Notes: a model not told the origin generated them from the sequence alone. Counted from the first letter of the stretch, positions 13,603-23,355 are shown. The stretch is DNA of 64,000 bases from Ideonella_A sakaiensis_A (GCF_048320135.1 NZ_CP182947.1:1550001-1614000), one strand, 5' to 3'. Translations and numbers: made by a program.

Positions 13603-16600
13603 CAGTTGATCAACTCCCGCCATGAGGTGCGCCGCGGATCACCGGTACCGGCCGGTGTACTTTCGCCGGTATCGAACTGCTTGGTTTCGCCCTTGCTGTT
13701 GCGCACGTACATGCGGCCGCCGCCGCCCGAAAGGCGGGCAAAGGTCTGGCCGACGATCAACGAGTCGGTACTGAACAACATGCCGATCGGGTCCATCGAC
13801 AGCCCCGACGTGATGTCGATCCTGTACAGCCACGACGATCCACCGGAGGTGCAAGCGTCGCCGCTCGGCACGGCCGACGGAATGAACAGCGTGCCAGACG
13901 ACAGTGACATGCCCGAAACGATGCGCTCGCCGCTGTTCGGCAGATCGAACCACCAACCGTTGTTGACGTTCCAGTCGATCGGCTCGGTCGAACTCGTCAC
14001 GCTGGATCCAGTCCTCGTCAGCGTGTGCTTGACGAGGCTGGGGTTGGTTCTCACCACGCCATGGCCGGAATTGGTCAGCGTGTCCTTCACGATATAGACC
14101 GATTGCTGCTTCGAATCGGTGATGTCGGTGTCGCCGAGATAACGACCGGTACCGACGACAACAACCGGATACAGCTTCGAGACCAGCATCACCTCCGGCT
14201 TGACCGTGACCGGCTGCGGCGCCCCGGTCGGCGTCTGCAACTGACCAAGCAGTTGCGCGGACTTGTACGGCAGCACCAGGTCATCGATATCGAAGCGCCA
14301 CAGGTTGCCGAGCATGTCGCCACCGTAGAAGCGTTTCGCGGTGTTGTTGGTCGACACATCGATCCAGGCGTTGATCTTTGCCAGACCGCTCGGCGTGCCG
14401 GGGGAACCGGCCGGCGTGACGATGTCGAGCAGCTTGGCTCCGGTTGCGATGTCGACGACATACAAATGGCCCTTGCCATCGGCGTTGTTGTAGCCGGATG
14501 CGAACACCACCACCCAGCTGCCATTGGCCCGTTTCGTGATGATCGGGTTGCCGTAGGTCAGGCCGAGGTTGGGATCGGTGAATTCCCACAGCGCCTTCGG
14601 ATCCAGCGGATCGGTGATGTCGAGCGCGTAATAGGCCTTGCCGCCGAGCCCGAGCCCACCGACCAGGATCGTTTTCCACGAACCGCCGAAGAAGGCATCG
14701 CCGACCACCGGTTCGGCATCGACGAACGACTGGTGGTTATTGCCATAAGCGGTATCGGCAAGCCGGAACATCTTCGACATGCCGACGGTCGGGATGAATG
14801 CCCACATCTCGACACCGGTTTTGGCCGAGAACGCATGCAGCATGCCGTCGTTGCCGCCGGCATACACCATCGGCTCGCGGTTGGCGCGCGAGGAGGCATA
14901 ACTGGCATAGCCGGCATCGGTGTAGATGAACGGCGGCTTGCCGACAAAAACCGGCGCGCCGTGAATGATGTCGCCAAGCACACTGGCGCGGGCACGGAAC
15001 AGTGGGCTTGCCGGGTTGTTGGTGTTGTTGGTCCGATCGCCCGCCAAGTAATTGACGAGGTTGATGCCATCGTCCGCGGCTGTTTTCAATGCCTGGTTCG
15101 GAGGGGAGAAGTTGGCGCATTGCGCCGGCATCGGCACCTTGCTGCAGAAATTGCTGAAATTGCCGCCCAGGCCGTCCGCATTCAGATTGGCATACGTGAA
15201 GCTGCGCAGTGCGGTGCCGCTCGGCTGGCGGTAGTAGATCTTGCGATTGGTCCAGGCCATCGCATCGAGCTTTTCCTTCGCAGACCACAGCGGGCTCGAA
15301 CCCAACACCCCGTCCTCGCCCTTGACCGAATACGCCAACAGATCGCCGGTCCAGGCGAATGCGGTATAGCCGGCCTGGAAAACCTGGTTGGCCAGGCCCG
15401 GGACGAAGGTCAGCGAATTGAACGAGGCCGCCGCGCCGGCACCGGTGACCTCCTTGATCGTGTTGATGACACTGGAAATGGCCTCGCTCAATGCGTTGGC
15501 ATCACTGGCCGAGTAGTACTGGCCACGGCCGTTGACCGCGGCATGCCAGAGGTCGTCGATGTTGCGCGCATCGCCGGAACTGCCGCTCAGCACCGTCGTC
15601 GTCGCCGGCCAGTTCAACACCGGCCCGGATCCGTCCGGCTTTCGGTAGTGGCCGCTCAGCAGCGCGAACTCGCATCCGGTAGCCGGAGGCGCCAGCTTGT
15701 TGTCACACCGGAGAAGTGAGGTCTGTTGCAGATAGTTCTTGTCGAAGCCGATCGTGCCGCCGGTGCCGAGACCAAGCGTGAAGGTCGTCAGATGCTGGGC
15801 GGTGTTGGTATCGCGGCCGGCTGCCGGCACCTTGTTGGCGCAGACGTCACGTGACTGGCCCGAGGTCGACGAGGTGCAGTTGCCGAGCGCCGGGGTGCGG
15901 AGGTCGGTTGCATAGAAATACTGCGCCACGTCAGCCAGCGTGTCGCTGGTGCCGCCGCTCGACGAAAAGCTCGTCGTCGTCTGACCGTCGGTCGGGCCCT
16001 CGACGCTCAGCACCGTGCTCGATTGCGAACTGCTGTTCTGAGTCGTATTCGTCACCGGCCCATAACCCGCCGGCTGGACGTCGCTCGCCTTCTTGCAACT
16101 TTGCGTCTTCGCTCGCGTGCCCTTGGTCCAGCCGGTGTCGCTGCCCGGCTGCGAGACCGGCGAGCCGGTGCTCTCGGTGCTCGTCGTCGTCGTTGTCGTC
16201 GAGGTCGTGTCGGAGGTCACCGTGCCATTCGTCGTGACGATGGTGCGCGTCTTCGTGGCCGTATCGCGCACCACCGATGGCGTCTGCGTATTGGTCACGA
16301 CGACCCGTGTCTCGGGTGTCGTCCACTCGTTGAACCTGTCCTTGCCGCAACCGACGGTATCGATCTCGATCAGATTGCGCTTCGAAGTCGTCGTGACCTT
16401 GTCGGTCGTGGCGACCTGCCGGCGCGTGATCGTCGTGATCGGCGTCTTTTCGGTCTTGATGCTGTCGCCGCCGTCGTACATCGGACGCACTTCGGTGACG
16501 TCCTGATTGCCGACTGCATTGCCGTCGAGACCATAGGGGCCATAGGTCGAGTTTTCAGCGACCGTGCCGCCGCCGGAGTTCCAGTAGCCGTCGGTCGACA

Positions 16601-17504
16601 GCAGCGCATAGTTGCGCTGGCATTCGTACTCGACCGGATCGTAGCTCTGGCCGGTGATCTTTTTCGCGAAATAGCGGCCGACCTTCGACAACGCTCCACG
16701 CAACGGCGTGCCGCCGGATGGCGGTGCGGCATACAGGCTTGCGTAGAAATTGGTGCGCTGTGTGGCATCGAAGGCTTTCGTGTCCCGGAAATCGATGCCG
16801 TCGGTGACTGTTGTGCTGTTGATGCGGCTGAAGCCGACCCGGTATTTGTCGTCGAGGTTGTTCACCGCCAAACCGACCGAGGTACGCATCATCAGCATCC
16901 GCGTGCGGTAATACGACCACCAGTTGGCATATTTCTGCGCATCGGGCGAGCCTGCATTCACGGTGACCGCGATAAACTTGGTGTTGCCCGGGCTGTTGCC
17001 GATCGTGCTGGTGCACTCCTTATAGAAGGTGCTGCTGGTGATCTCGTTGCCCGAAGAATCGTAGGTCCAGCCCATTTTCGGCTGCGTGCCGGTATAGACG
17101 TAGTAGGTCTGGCCCCCGAGGTTGCGCGACGTCGACGTCGCGGAATAGCCGTCGTCCTTGGCGTTCGTGAAGCTCGCGTTCGGGTACGAGGCGCCGTTGG
17201 CATAAACCGGCGGCGTGTAAGGCAGGGATGGGTCGAATGCCACCCCATTGCACTGCGCCGACAGATAACCGTAGCTGCCTGTGGCCGACATCTCGTCGGG
17301 CATGTAGGCCCTGGCCATCGATCCCGAATCGTCGAGGATGAACATCAGGTTCGGTTTCGCGCTGACCGTCTGCCGGTTGATCACCGGTTCGGCGGCGATG
17401 TCGGTCAACTGGGCAACGGACTGGCCGGCGACGATCAGCAGCAGCACCGCCAGGGCGCTGCGCGGCACCGAATGGGCGCTGAAGGAAGTGCTGAAATTGG
17501 GCAT
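13602..17504 (-). CDS. pilY1: Type IV pilus tip adhesin/biogenesis factor PilY1
   Basis: The 1300-residue protein has a Sec signal peptide (about residues 1-32) and an N-terminal von Willebrand A-like region with MIDAS motif D58-x-S60-x-S62 (LDDSGSM). It ends in a beta-propeller domain, seen in VYAGGNDGMLHAFSAKTG, YYALDITDP, NNADGKGHLYVVDIATGA and RFYGGDMLGNLWRFDID. PilY1 caps the minor-pilin complex at the pilus tip and acts in adhesion and surface sensing. The ATG at 17504 is preceded by GAGAGG at 6 bases; the longer open frame would run into pilX. A Thr/Ser-rich stretch of about 175 residues interrupts the vWA region. It closes the pilE-fimT-pilVWX set. Confidence 0.93.
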   Translation of the reverse strand: MPNFSTSFSAHSVPRSALAVLLLIVAGQSVAQLTDIAAEPVINRQTVSAKPNLMFILDDSGSMARAYMPDEMSATGSYGYLSAQCNGVAFDPSLPYTPPVYANGASYPNASFTNAKDDGYSATSTSRNLGGQTYYVYTGTQPKMGWTYDSSGNEITSSTFYKECTSTIGNSPGNTKFIAVTVNAGSPDAQKYANWWSYYRTRMLMMRTSVGLAVNNLDDKYRVGFSRINSTTVTDGIDFRDTKAFDATQRTNFYASLYAAPPSGGTPLRGALSKVGRYFAKKITGQSYDPVEYECQRNYALLSTDGYWNSGGGTVAENSTYGPYGLDGNAVGNQDVTEVRPMYDGGDSIKTEKTPITTITRRQVATTDKVTTTSKRNLIEIDTVGCGKDRFNEWTTPETRVVVTNTQTPSVVRDTATKTRTIVTTNGTVTSDTTSTTTTTTSTESTGSPVSQPGSDTGWTKGTRAKTQSCKKASDVQPAGYGPVTNTTQNSSSQSSTVLSVEGPTDGQTTTSFSSSGGTSDTLADVAQYFYATDLRTPALGNCTSSTSGQSRDVCANKVPAAGRDTNTAQHLTTFTLGLGTGGTIGFDKNYLQQTSLLRCDNKLAPPATGCEFALLSGHYRKPDGSGPVLNWPATTTVLSGSSGDARNIDDLWHAAVNGRGQYYSASDANALSEAISSVINTIKEVTGAGAAASFNSLTFVPGLANQVFQAGYTAFAWTGDLLAYSVKGEDGVLGSSPLWSAKEKLDAMAWTNRKIYYRQPSGTALRSFTYANLNADGLGGNFSNFCSKVPMPAQCANFSPPNQALKTAADDGINLVNYLAGDRTNNTNNPASPLFRARASVLGDIIHGAPVFVGKPPFIYTDAGYASYASSRANREPMVYAGGNDGMLHAFSAKTGVEMWAFIPTVGMSKMFRLADTAYGNNHQSFVDAEPVVGDAFFGGSWKTILVGGLGLGGKAYYALDITDPLDPKALWEFTDPNLGLTYGNPIITKRANGSWVVVFASGYNNADGKGHLYVVDIATGAKLLDIVTPAGSPGTPSGLAKINAWIDVSTNNTAKRFYGGDMLGNLWRFDIDDLVLPYKSAQLLGQLQTPTGAPQPVTVKPEVMLVSKLYPVVVVGTGRYLGDTDITDSKQQSVYIVKDTLTNSGHGVVRTNPSLVKHTLTRTGSSVTSSTEPIDWNVNNGWWFDLPNSGERIVSGMSLSSGTLFIPSAVPSGDACTSGGSSWLYRIDITSGLSMDPIGMLFSTDSLIVGQTFARLSGGGGRMYVRNSKGETKQFDTGESTPAGTGDPRRTSWRELIN

Positions 17505-17545
17505 GAGAAACCTCTCTGGATGATCTTCGGCGCGGTGGTCGTCCG

Positions 17546-18214
17546 TCAGAAATGGACAATCGTCTCGGTGATGCTGACCGCATTGCGGGCGCCGACGCTG
17601 CGCACGATGACCCGGTAATAAGGTCCGCCCTCGATCACATCGGCCGGGCGGCCGCCCGGGTATGCCAGCGAGCCCTTTTCGCCACTTTCGGTCAGCGACG
17701 CCCTGACCGGTTTGGCGCAGGAGTTCGCCGCGTCGTTGTCCGGCAATGGCTGGGTGCACAGACGGGTGATCGTGTAGCGGGTCTGGTTGCCGCTCGGCCC
17801 GCTCACCGACTTCCACGATTGCAGACAGACACCGAAACTGCCTGCTTCGTAGCCGGTGGCACAGGCATCGCCGGCCCAGTCGACGACCGCGCGGGTCGGG
17901 TCACCGGTCGGTCTGCGGTTGGCCGGATCGAGGTTTTCATGCGCCGTTGCGTAATAGGCGGAATCCGGAATGTCGAGAAAAAGCGCGCCGGTTTTCTTGT
18001 TGAGGTTCAGAAAGTCGATTGCTTCCTCGGCAGCCTGCGATGCATAGGCGATCGAATCCTGCTTGAAACCGAGGTTGCCGACGATCAGGCTCGATGTATT
18101 GACTGAACGCACCAGCGCCACCGCGGCGAGCGACAACGCCACCAGCGTGATCAATGCAAACAGCAGCGACACGCCGCGTTGCATCCGGTGGGGGGAGAAC
18201 TTCTGGCTCTTCAC
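17546..18214 (-). CDS. pilX: Minor pilin PilX
   Basis: The 222-residue minor pilin has a class III leader cleaved at MQRG|VSLLF, followed by a hydrophobic helix (LLFALITLVALSLAAVALVRSV). It lacks the Glu at mature position 5, as PilX proteins usually do. The continuation VNTSSLIVGNLGFKQDSIAYASQAAEEAI is the typical PilX N-terminal region. With PilV, PilW, FimT and PilE it primes pilus assembly and holds PilY1 at the tip. It is 9 bases after pilW and 41 bases before pilY1. Confidence 0.88.
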   Translation of the reverse strand: MKSQKFSPHRMQRGVSLLFALITLVALSLAAVALVRSVNTSSLIVGNLGFKQDSIAYASQAAEEAIDFLNLNKKTGALFLDIPDSAYYATAHENLDPANRRPTGDPTRAVVDWAGDACATGYEAGSFGVCLQSWKSVSGPSGNQTRYTITRLCTQPLPDNDAANSCAKPVRASLTESGEKGSLAYPGGRPADVIEGGPYYRVIVRSVGARNAVSITETIVHF

Positions 18215-18223
18215 GCTGCCTCC

Positions 18224-19450
18224 TCAGGACCGCCAGACGACGTTGCGCAACGGGATCACGGTGTCGTAGACCTTGTAGCGGTAATGCTTCCACTCGTCCT
18301 TCGCGCTGAGGTCGCCGTCAACCTTCAGCGTGATGCATTTGCCGCTACCGGATCCGCAGTTTTTTGCCCCCGCAGCGGTGACTGCCGGTGCCGTGCCGAG
18401 GTCCCACTCGGGCTCGGCAGTCGTCACTTCGTCGCTTTCGTACTGGTTGCTGCGCACGACAATCGCGATGCGGATCGCGATCACCCGCGCCCAGCCATCG
18501 GCCGTCGTCGGTTGCACGTCGTCGTAGACGTCGATCGAGCCGTCCGGCGTCGCCGACGTGTCCTTGCCGTACAGCGCACGCAGGTTGACGACTTGCGGAA
18601 AAATCTCGACCGCTGTCGGTGTACCGCTGCTTGCACGGTTGAAGTCGGTCATCACGAGGTTGCCCTTGACGACCGAATAGGAACGGTCGATGTAGCTCTG
18701 CCCGAGGTTGATCAGATAACTGGTGGCCGGATAGCCAGCCGGCGGGAACAGTGTCGAGACGACGGTCTGCGACGATCCCGACCCACTGCCGTTCCACGCC
18801 AGCGGGTCGCCGCCCGAAGCATGCGCGATGCTCTTGCCCGGCGTCGTGCCGACGCCTGTCGAGCGGAAGATCGTGCAGGTATTGGTGGCATCGGGCGCCG
18901 GCGGCACCGCGATCATCAAATCACCCGCCGCAACGCCTACGATGTTGTTGACGGCAAACTCGGTGACGCCGACCGCGCCGCTCTTCGGATGGTCGTTGGT
19001 GACCAGCGTCGGCACCGAAAAACTTTGCTTCGAACTGGCCAGGATGCGCACGGTATCCGGGTCACCGGTCTTCGCTCCAGGCGTGATCTGCGCCGGCACC
19101 AGCAGCCGCGTGCTGCCACCGTTGGCGGTCGTGAACGGCAGCGCGCGGATCGTGCAGCCGAGCCCGATCTGGCTCGCGCTGAGGCCATAGCCGGTCATCT
19201 CGAGGTCGCGCTGCAGCGTGAACAGCGCCAGCGCGCCGGTCAGCTGCGCATCCGAACCCGACGTCGTCGCGCGCTTCTGCCCTTCAGCGGCGAGCAGCAC
19301 CTGCGAAATCACCAGCACCGCGATCAGACCGATCACCATGCCGACCATCAGCTCGACCAGCGTGACGCCGCGGGCAACGGCTGCGTGCGACAGCGAGGCG
19401 CCGCCACGGCTGCGCAGCGACATTGGCGGTGGGTTGACGGGATTGAACAT
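18224..19450 (-). CDS. pilW: Minor pilin PilW
   Basis: The 408-residue minor pilin has the prepilin motif ARG|VTLVELMVGMVIGLIAVLVISQV with Glu5 present, then LLAAEGQKRATTSGSDAQLTGALALFTLQRDLEMTGYG-type sequence diagnostic of PilW. The C-terminal part carries VNLRALYGKD, GSIDVYDDV and a segment on Arg-Ile-Ala that PilW proteins share. The ATG at 19450 lies 5 bases after the pilV stop; an internal ATG at 19423 has no ribosome-binding site. It forms the tip-initiation complex with PilV, PilX and PilY1. Confidence 0.9.
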   Translation of the reverse strand: MFNPVNPPPMSLRSRGGASLSHAAVARGVTLVELMVGMVIGLIAVLVISQVLLAAEGQKRATTSGSDAQLTGALALFTLQRDLEMTGYGLSASQIGLGCTIRALPFTTANGGSTRLLVPAQITPGAKTGDPDTVRILASSKQSFSVPTLVTNDHPKSGAVGVTEFAVNNIVGVAAGDLMIAVPPAPDATNTCTIFRSTGVGTTPGKSIAHASGGDPLAWNGSGSGSSQTVVSTLFPPAGYPATSYLINLGQSYIDRSYSVVKGNLVMTDFNRASSGTPTAVEIFPQVVNLRALYGKDTSATPDGSIDVYDDVQPTTADGWARVIAIRIAIVVRSNQYESDEVTTAEPEWDLGTAPAVTAAGAKNCGSGSGKCITLKVDGDLSAKDEWKHYRYKVYDTVIPLRNVVWRS

Positions 19451-19455
19451 CGGGT

Positions 19456-19896
19456 TCAGGTCCGGATCGCGGTGGAGGTGGTGTAGATGTGCGTCGTCTC
19501 GGCCGGTGGCGTCCAGCTGATCGTGATCGTCAGCAGGCCGGGCGACGGTTGTTCGACCACCAGCTGTCCGGCGGGCAGCATCGCGGCGATCTTCTGCTGG
19601 ATCGCGAAACATTTCGGATGCGCGGTGCAGTTGCCGTCGCCGGCCGGCTTCGTGTATTTGTCGAGGTTCGGAATGTCCGACCACATGTTGCCGATCAGTT
19701 CCTGCGCCAGATAGGCCGCATCGCCGCGGAATTTCGCCGACGTCTGCGCCTTCGTCATCGCCGCCTGCAGGCCGACGACGCCGAGTACGCCGAAGGCGAA
19801 GATCAACAGAGCGACCAGGACTTCAAGCAGGACAAAGCCTGCTGCGCCGCGGCGCCGCTGTCGAGTCGAAAGGATCGATGGCTGGAAATGGTTCAT
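19456..19896 (-). CDS. pilV: Minor pilin PilV
   Basis: The 146-residue minor pilin carries the leader sequence RRRGAAG|FVLLEVLVALLIFAFGVLGVVGLQ and the region AQTSAKFRGDAAYLAQELIGNMWSD, both characteristic of PilV. The ATG at 19896 overlaps the fimT stop as ATGA, which I take as the start; the longest frame would overlap fimT by 58 bases. The small C-terminal domain has two Cys (NCTAHPKCF) that could form a disulfide. It sits between fimT and pilW in the minor-pilin operon. Confidence 0.9.
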   Translation of the reverse strand: MNHFQPSILSTRQRRRGAAGFVLLEVLVALLIFAFGVLGVVGLQAAMTKAQTSAKFRGDAAYLAQELIGNMWSDIPNLDKYTKPAGDGNCTAHPKCFAIQQKIAAMLPAGQLVVEQPSPGLLTITISWTPPAETTHIYTTSTAIRT

Positions 19897-20498
19897 GCTG
19901 GTGGGCATCGGCGCGGGTCTTCGGACGTCTGGCTGACCTTGGTATCGCACATGCGAACACCGCCGACCGGGCTGACATCGACCCGGTAGCTGCGGTACTC
20001 GGTCGGTGAGTTGGCGCTGCTCATCACGATGCGGCCAAGCTGGGTCGCATCCTTCGGGCGGCCAAAACCGTTGAAGATGATTTCCCTGGCGGGGGTCGCC
20101 CCATCGGCCTGTGTCGCGACGACCTTGGCCATCACATTGCCGTCGGCGGCGCTGTGCACGGCAAGAATCCGCGGCGCTGTCGATTCACTGGCCGGCGTTG
20201 CACAGTTGCCGACCGGGTCGTCCAGACTGACGACCCAGCTGCCGGCACTGGACGACAACACGCAGTCGTCGCTCAAGTCACTGACCAGCGAGAAACGAAC
20301 GTCCTGGTTGCGGCGGATCGCCTCGCTGCGCGCGCGCTGCAGGCCGGCGATCATCGAATCGGCGGCATTGCGAATCTGCGCATTGCGCAACTGGGTGGTG
20401 ATCTCTGGCGCCACCGCGACCAGCAGGATGCCGATGATGCTGACGACCGTCAGCACCTCGATCATCGAGACGCCACGCTGCCGGTTCGAGATCCTCAT
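19893..20498 (-). CDS. fimT: FimT/FimU-type minor pilin (GspH family)
   Basis: This 201-residue prepilin has cleavage motif RQRG|VSMIEVLTVVSIIGILLVAVAPE and a GspH-type region following it, NAADSMIAGLQRARSEAIRRNQDVRFSL. FimT/FimU proteins are minor pilins that take part in pilus priming, and some FimT proteins bind DNA during natural transformation. The Arg-rich C-terminus (SEDPRRCPPA) would suit DNA contact, but that is speculation. It is 16 bases after pilE and overlaps pilV by 4 bases. Confidence 0.87.
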   Translation of the reverse strand: MRISNRQRGVSMIEVLTVVSIIGILLVAVAPEITTQLRNAQIRNAADSMIAGLQRARSEAIRRNQDVRFSLVSDLSDDCVLSSSAGSWVVSLDDPVGNCATPASESTAPRILAVHSAADGNVMAKVVATQADGATPAREIIFNGFGRPKDATQLGRIVMSSANSPTEYRSYRVDVSPVGGVRMCDTKVSQTSEDPRRCPPA

Positions 20499-20514
20499 GG
20501 CAGGGCTCCGCGAA

Positions 20515-20961
20515 TCAGCAATCGGACGCCTTGACCGCCCAGCAGGCCTTGCTGCCGCTGACGCCAGGAAACTTGGTCGTCGCCTTCGCGCCGGCGTGGT
20601 CGATCGTATATTCGTGACCCTGCGTGCGCGGTGCTTTTCCGGTCGCCCTCAGCGTGAAGCCCTGGCCACCATTGGTCAGCGTGCAACCGAAATCGAAATA
20701 TTTCCTGCCAACCGGTGCAAAGTTCCAGTTCGTGCCGGCGGCGTTGGCGCAGGTGTTGCTGGTGCCGTAATTGCGGTTGTCCTGGTAATACTGCTCCATC
20801 TTCACGCGCATGTCGGACAGATGGGTGAAGGCTTCCGGAATCTGCCCGCGGCGCAGATAGTCGGTATAGGCGGGAAACGCGATCGTGGCGAGGATCGCGA
20901 CGATCGCGACGACGATCATCAACTCGATCAGGGTAAACCCGCGATTCAGAACGGCTTTCAT
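20515..20961 (-). CDS. pilE: Type IV pilin PilE family
   Basis: The 148-residue pilin has a short leader cleaved at NRG|FTLIELMIVVAIVAILATIAFPAY, the classic type IVa N-terminus with Glu5. The globular part has the YLRRGQIPEAFTHLSDMRVKMEQYYQDN pattern of PilE-like pilins and a Cys pair near the C-terminus (ACWAVKASDC). The gene leads the pilE-fimT-pilV-pilW-pilX-pilY1 series. Such pilins next to minor-pilin genes are often a minor tip pilin rather than the major subunit, so I cannot say which this is. It follows dgt by about 128 bases. Confidence 0.88.
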   Translation of the reverse strand: MKAVLNRGFTLIELMIVVAIVAILATIAFPAYTDYLRRGQIPEAFTHLSDMRVKMEQYYQDNRNYGTSNTCANAAGTNWNFAPVGRKYFDFGCTLTNGGQGFTLRATGKAPRTQGHEYTIDHAGAKATTKFPGVSGSKACWAVKASDC

Positions 20962-21089
20962 GCGATGGCTGCCTGTTGGCTCGGCAGGCCCGCGATGGGC
21001 CTACTCGACCTTCGCAGTGTCGGCCGATCCCGGCACAAACTGGAGACCGCACCGCCGAACGGTCGAAACCGGCGGACGAACGGCAACAA

Positions 21090-22235
21090 TCAGTCGAACG
21101 GACGGCGCCCGGTGATCCGTCGGTACTCGCGTGAAGCCAGGCGGTCGGTCATGCCGGCCAGATAGTCGGCGATCGAGCGCACCGAGCGGCGGTCGCCATC
21201 AAAGCCTTCCGGCAACGATGCCGGGTCACTGGTGTAGGCGGCAAACAGCACTGCGACGATCTGCCGCGCCTGCTCGGTCGTTGACAACACCTGCGGATGA
21301 CGGTACAGCCGTTCGCCGAGAAAGCGCTTGATCTCGACCACCTCGGCGGCCATTGCCGGGCTGAAACGCACCAGCACCGGCAGGCGTCGCACCTCATCGG
21401 CCGATGCCGGGGCAGCGTCGCGCAGCGCCTGCCCGGTGGTTGCGATGACGTCGTGGATCTGCGTCGACAGGATGCGTCGCGTGATCTCGAATACCAGCCG
21501 GCGGCCGCTGAGCGCCGGGAAATCGCGCTGCACGGCGGCGTGGAAACGGTCGAACAGTCCTACTTCACGCAATGCATCGATGTCGAGCAGCCCGGAGCGC
21601 AGGCCATCATCGATATCGTGCGCGTTGTAGGCAATCTCATCGGCGAGGTTGCACAGTTGAGCTTCCAGGCTCGGCCGGGTGGCGTCGAGAAAACGGCGGC
21701 CGACGCCACCCGGCTCGGCCTCCTCGAGTCGCCGCGCATTGGCGCGCGAACAATGTTTCAGGATGCCTTCTCGGGTCTCGAATGTCAGGTTCAGGCCGTC
21801 GAAGTCCGGATACTGCTGTTCGAGGTGGTCGACGACGCGCAGGCTCTGCAGGTTGTGCTCGAAGCCCTGGCCTTGCGGATCGAGTTCGCGCAGCGCATGG
21901 TTCAGCGCATCCTGGCCGGCATGGCCGAACGGCGTGTGGCCGAGGTCATGGGCGAGCGAGATCGCCTCGACAAGGTCTTCGTGCAGGCCGAGTCCGCGGG
22001 CGATCGAGCGCCCGACCTGTGCCACCTCCAGCGAGTGGGTCAACCGGGTGCGGAACAGGTCGCCTTCATGATTCAGGAATACCTGCGTCTTGTAGACAAG
22101 GCGCCGGAAAGCGGTGCTGTGGACGATGCGGTCACGGTCGCGCTGATACGCATTGCGCAGTGCGTCTTCCGCCTCTGGCCGCCGGCGGCCGCGGCCGCGC
22201 GCCGGATTGCTGGCCCAGGCCGCGCACGGCGGCAT
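21090..22235 (-). CDS. dgt: Deoxyguanosinetriphosphate triphosphohydrolase-like protein
   Basis: HD-domain dNTP triphosphohydrolases of this family cleave dNTPs to deoxynucleosides and triphosphate. The product (381 residues from ATG 22235) has the family entry QRDRDRIVHSTAFRRLVYKTQVF, the metal His in LTHSLEVAQ and the HD motif in SLAHDLGHTPFGHAGQ. NLADEIAYNAHDIDDGLRSG follows. The longest open frame would start inside aroB. I prefer ATG 22235, which begins 28 bases after the aroB stop with a GGTGGG-like sequence upstream; ATG 22280 is an alternative. The pilQ-aroK-aroB-dgt order is common in betaproteobacteria. Confidence 0.92.
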   Translation of the reverse strand: MPPCAAWASNPARGRGRRRPEAEDALRNAYQRDRDRIVHSTAFRRLVYKTQVFLNHEGDLFRTRLTHSLEVAQVGRSIARGLGLHEDLVEAISLAHDLGHTPFGHAGQDALNHALRELDPQGQGFEHNLQSLRVVDHLEQQYPDFDGLNLTFETREGILKHCSRANARRLEEAEPGGVGRRFLDATRPSLEAQLCNLADEIAYNAHDIDDGLRSGLLDIDALREVGLFDRFHAAVQRDFPALSGRRLVFEITRRILSTQIHDVIATTGQALRDAAPASADEVRRLPVLVRFSPAMAAEVVEIKRFLGERLYRHPQVLSTTEQARQIVAVLFAAYTSDPASLPEGFDGDRRSVRSIADYLAGMTDRLASREYRRITGRRPFD

Positions 22236-22263
22236 CGAGACATCGCCCACCGGCGCCCCCGCG

Positions 22264-23355
22264 TCAGGCGCAGTGTGCATCGATGACATCGGCCAGCAGC
22301 CGCTCGTCGGCGCCATGGACGCCGGCACGGCCGGGTGCCTCGATCAACACGAACTGCAGCTTGCCGGCATCGGCCTTCTTGTCGACCCGCATCAGTTCGA
22401 TGTAGGTCGAGGCGCCGAGTGCCGGCGCCTTTGTCGGCAGGCCGGCGCGTTCGACCAGGTTCGCGATGCGTTCCATATACGCCCGGTCGATCATCCCGAG
22501 GCGGTGCGACAGGTCGGCCGCCATCACCATGCCGCAGCCGACCGCCTCGCCGTGCAGCCACTGTCCATAACCGAGTGCGGCCTCGATCGCATGACCGAAG
22601 GTATGGCCGAAATTGAGGATGGCGCGCAGCCCCGATTCGCGCTCATCCTGGCCGACCACCCAGGCCTTGATCTCGCACGAGCGGCGCACCGCATGCGCGA
22701 GCGCCGGGCGGTCGCGACGCAGCAATGCGTCGAGATGCTCCTCGATCCAGTCGAGAAAGGCGTCGTCGGCGATCGGTCCGTATTTGATGACTTCGGCCAG
22801 CCCGGCAGCCAGTTCCCGCTCCGGCAGGCTGGCCAGCGTGTCCAGGTCGGCGACCACCAGCCTTGGCTGGTAGAAGGCACCGATCATGTTCTTGCCGGCC
22901 GGATGGTTGATGGCGGTCTTGCCGCCGACCGACGAATCGACCTGCGCGAGCAGCGTCGTCGGCACCTGCACATACGGCACGCCGCGCATGTAGCAGGCGG
23001 CGGCAAAACCGGTCATGTCGCCGATCACGCCGCCACCGAGTGCATAAAGCACGGTCTTGCGGTCGCAGGCCTGCGCAAGCAGCCGGTCGAAGATCAGGTT
23101 CAGCGTCTCCCAGTTCTTGTGCGCTTCGCCGTCAGGCAGCACCAGTTGCAGCACTTCGCCGTGGATCTTGCCGAGCGTGGTGGCCAGCTGCTGCGCATAC
23201 AGCGGTGCGACGGTGGTGTTGCTGACGATCAGCGCGGTCCGGCTGCGCGGCACGGCGTCGAAGCTTGCGGTGCTGCCGAGCAATCCGCCGCCGATCAGGA
23301 TGTCGTAGCGCCGGTCGGCAAGCTCGATCGCAATCTGGTGAGAGGTAGTCGACAT
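22264..23355 (-). CDS. aroB: 3-Dehydroquinate synthase
   Basis: AroB converts DAHP to 3-dehydroquinate, the second shikimate-pathway step, using NAD+ and Zn2+. The 363-residue protein shows ALGGGVIGDMTGFAAACYMRG (NAD region), VPTTLLAQVDSSVGGKTAINH, the metal-binding GLAEVIKYG and LNFGHTFGHAIEA, and GEAVGCGMVMA. The length is typical. It lies 83 bases downstream of aroK on the same strand, forming the usual aroK-aroB pair. Confidence 0.97.
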   Translation of the reverse strand: MSTTSHQIAIELADRRYDILIGGGLLGSTASFDAVPRSRTALIVSNTTVAPLYAQQLATTLGKIHGEVLQLVLPDGEAHKNWETLNLIFDRLLAQACDRKTVLYALGGGVIGDMTGFAAACYMRGVPYVQVPTTLLAQVDSSVGGKTAINHPAGKNMIGAFYQPRLVVADLDTLASLPERELAAGLAEVIKYGPIADDAFLDWIEEHLDALLRRDRPALAHAVRRSCEIKAWVVGQDERESGLRAILNFGHTFGHAIEAALGYGQWLHGEAVGCGMVMAADLSHRLGMIDRAYMERIANLVERAGLPTKAPALGASTYIELMRVDKKADAGKLQFVLIEAPGRAGVHGADERLLADVIDAHCA

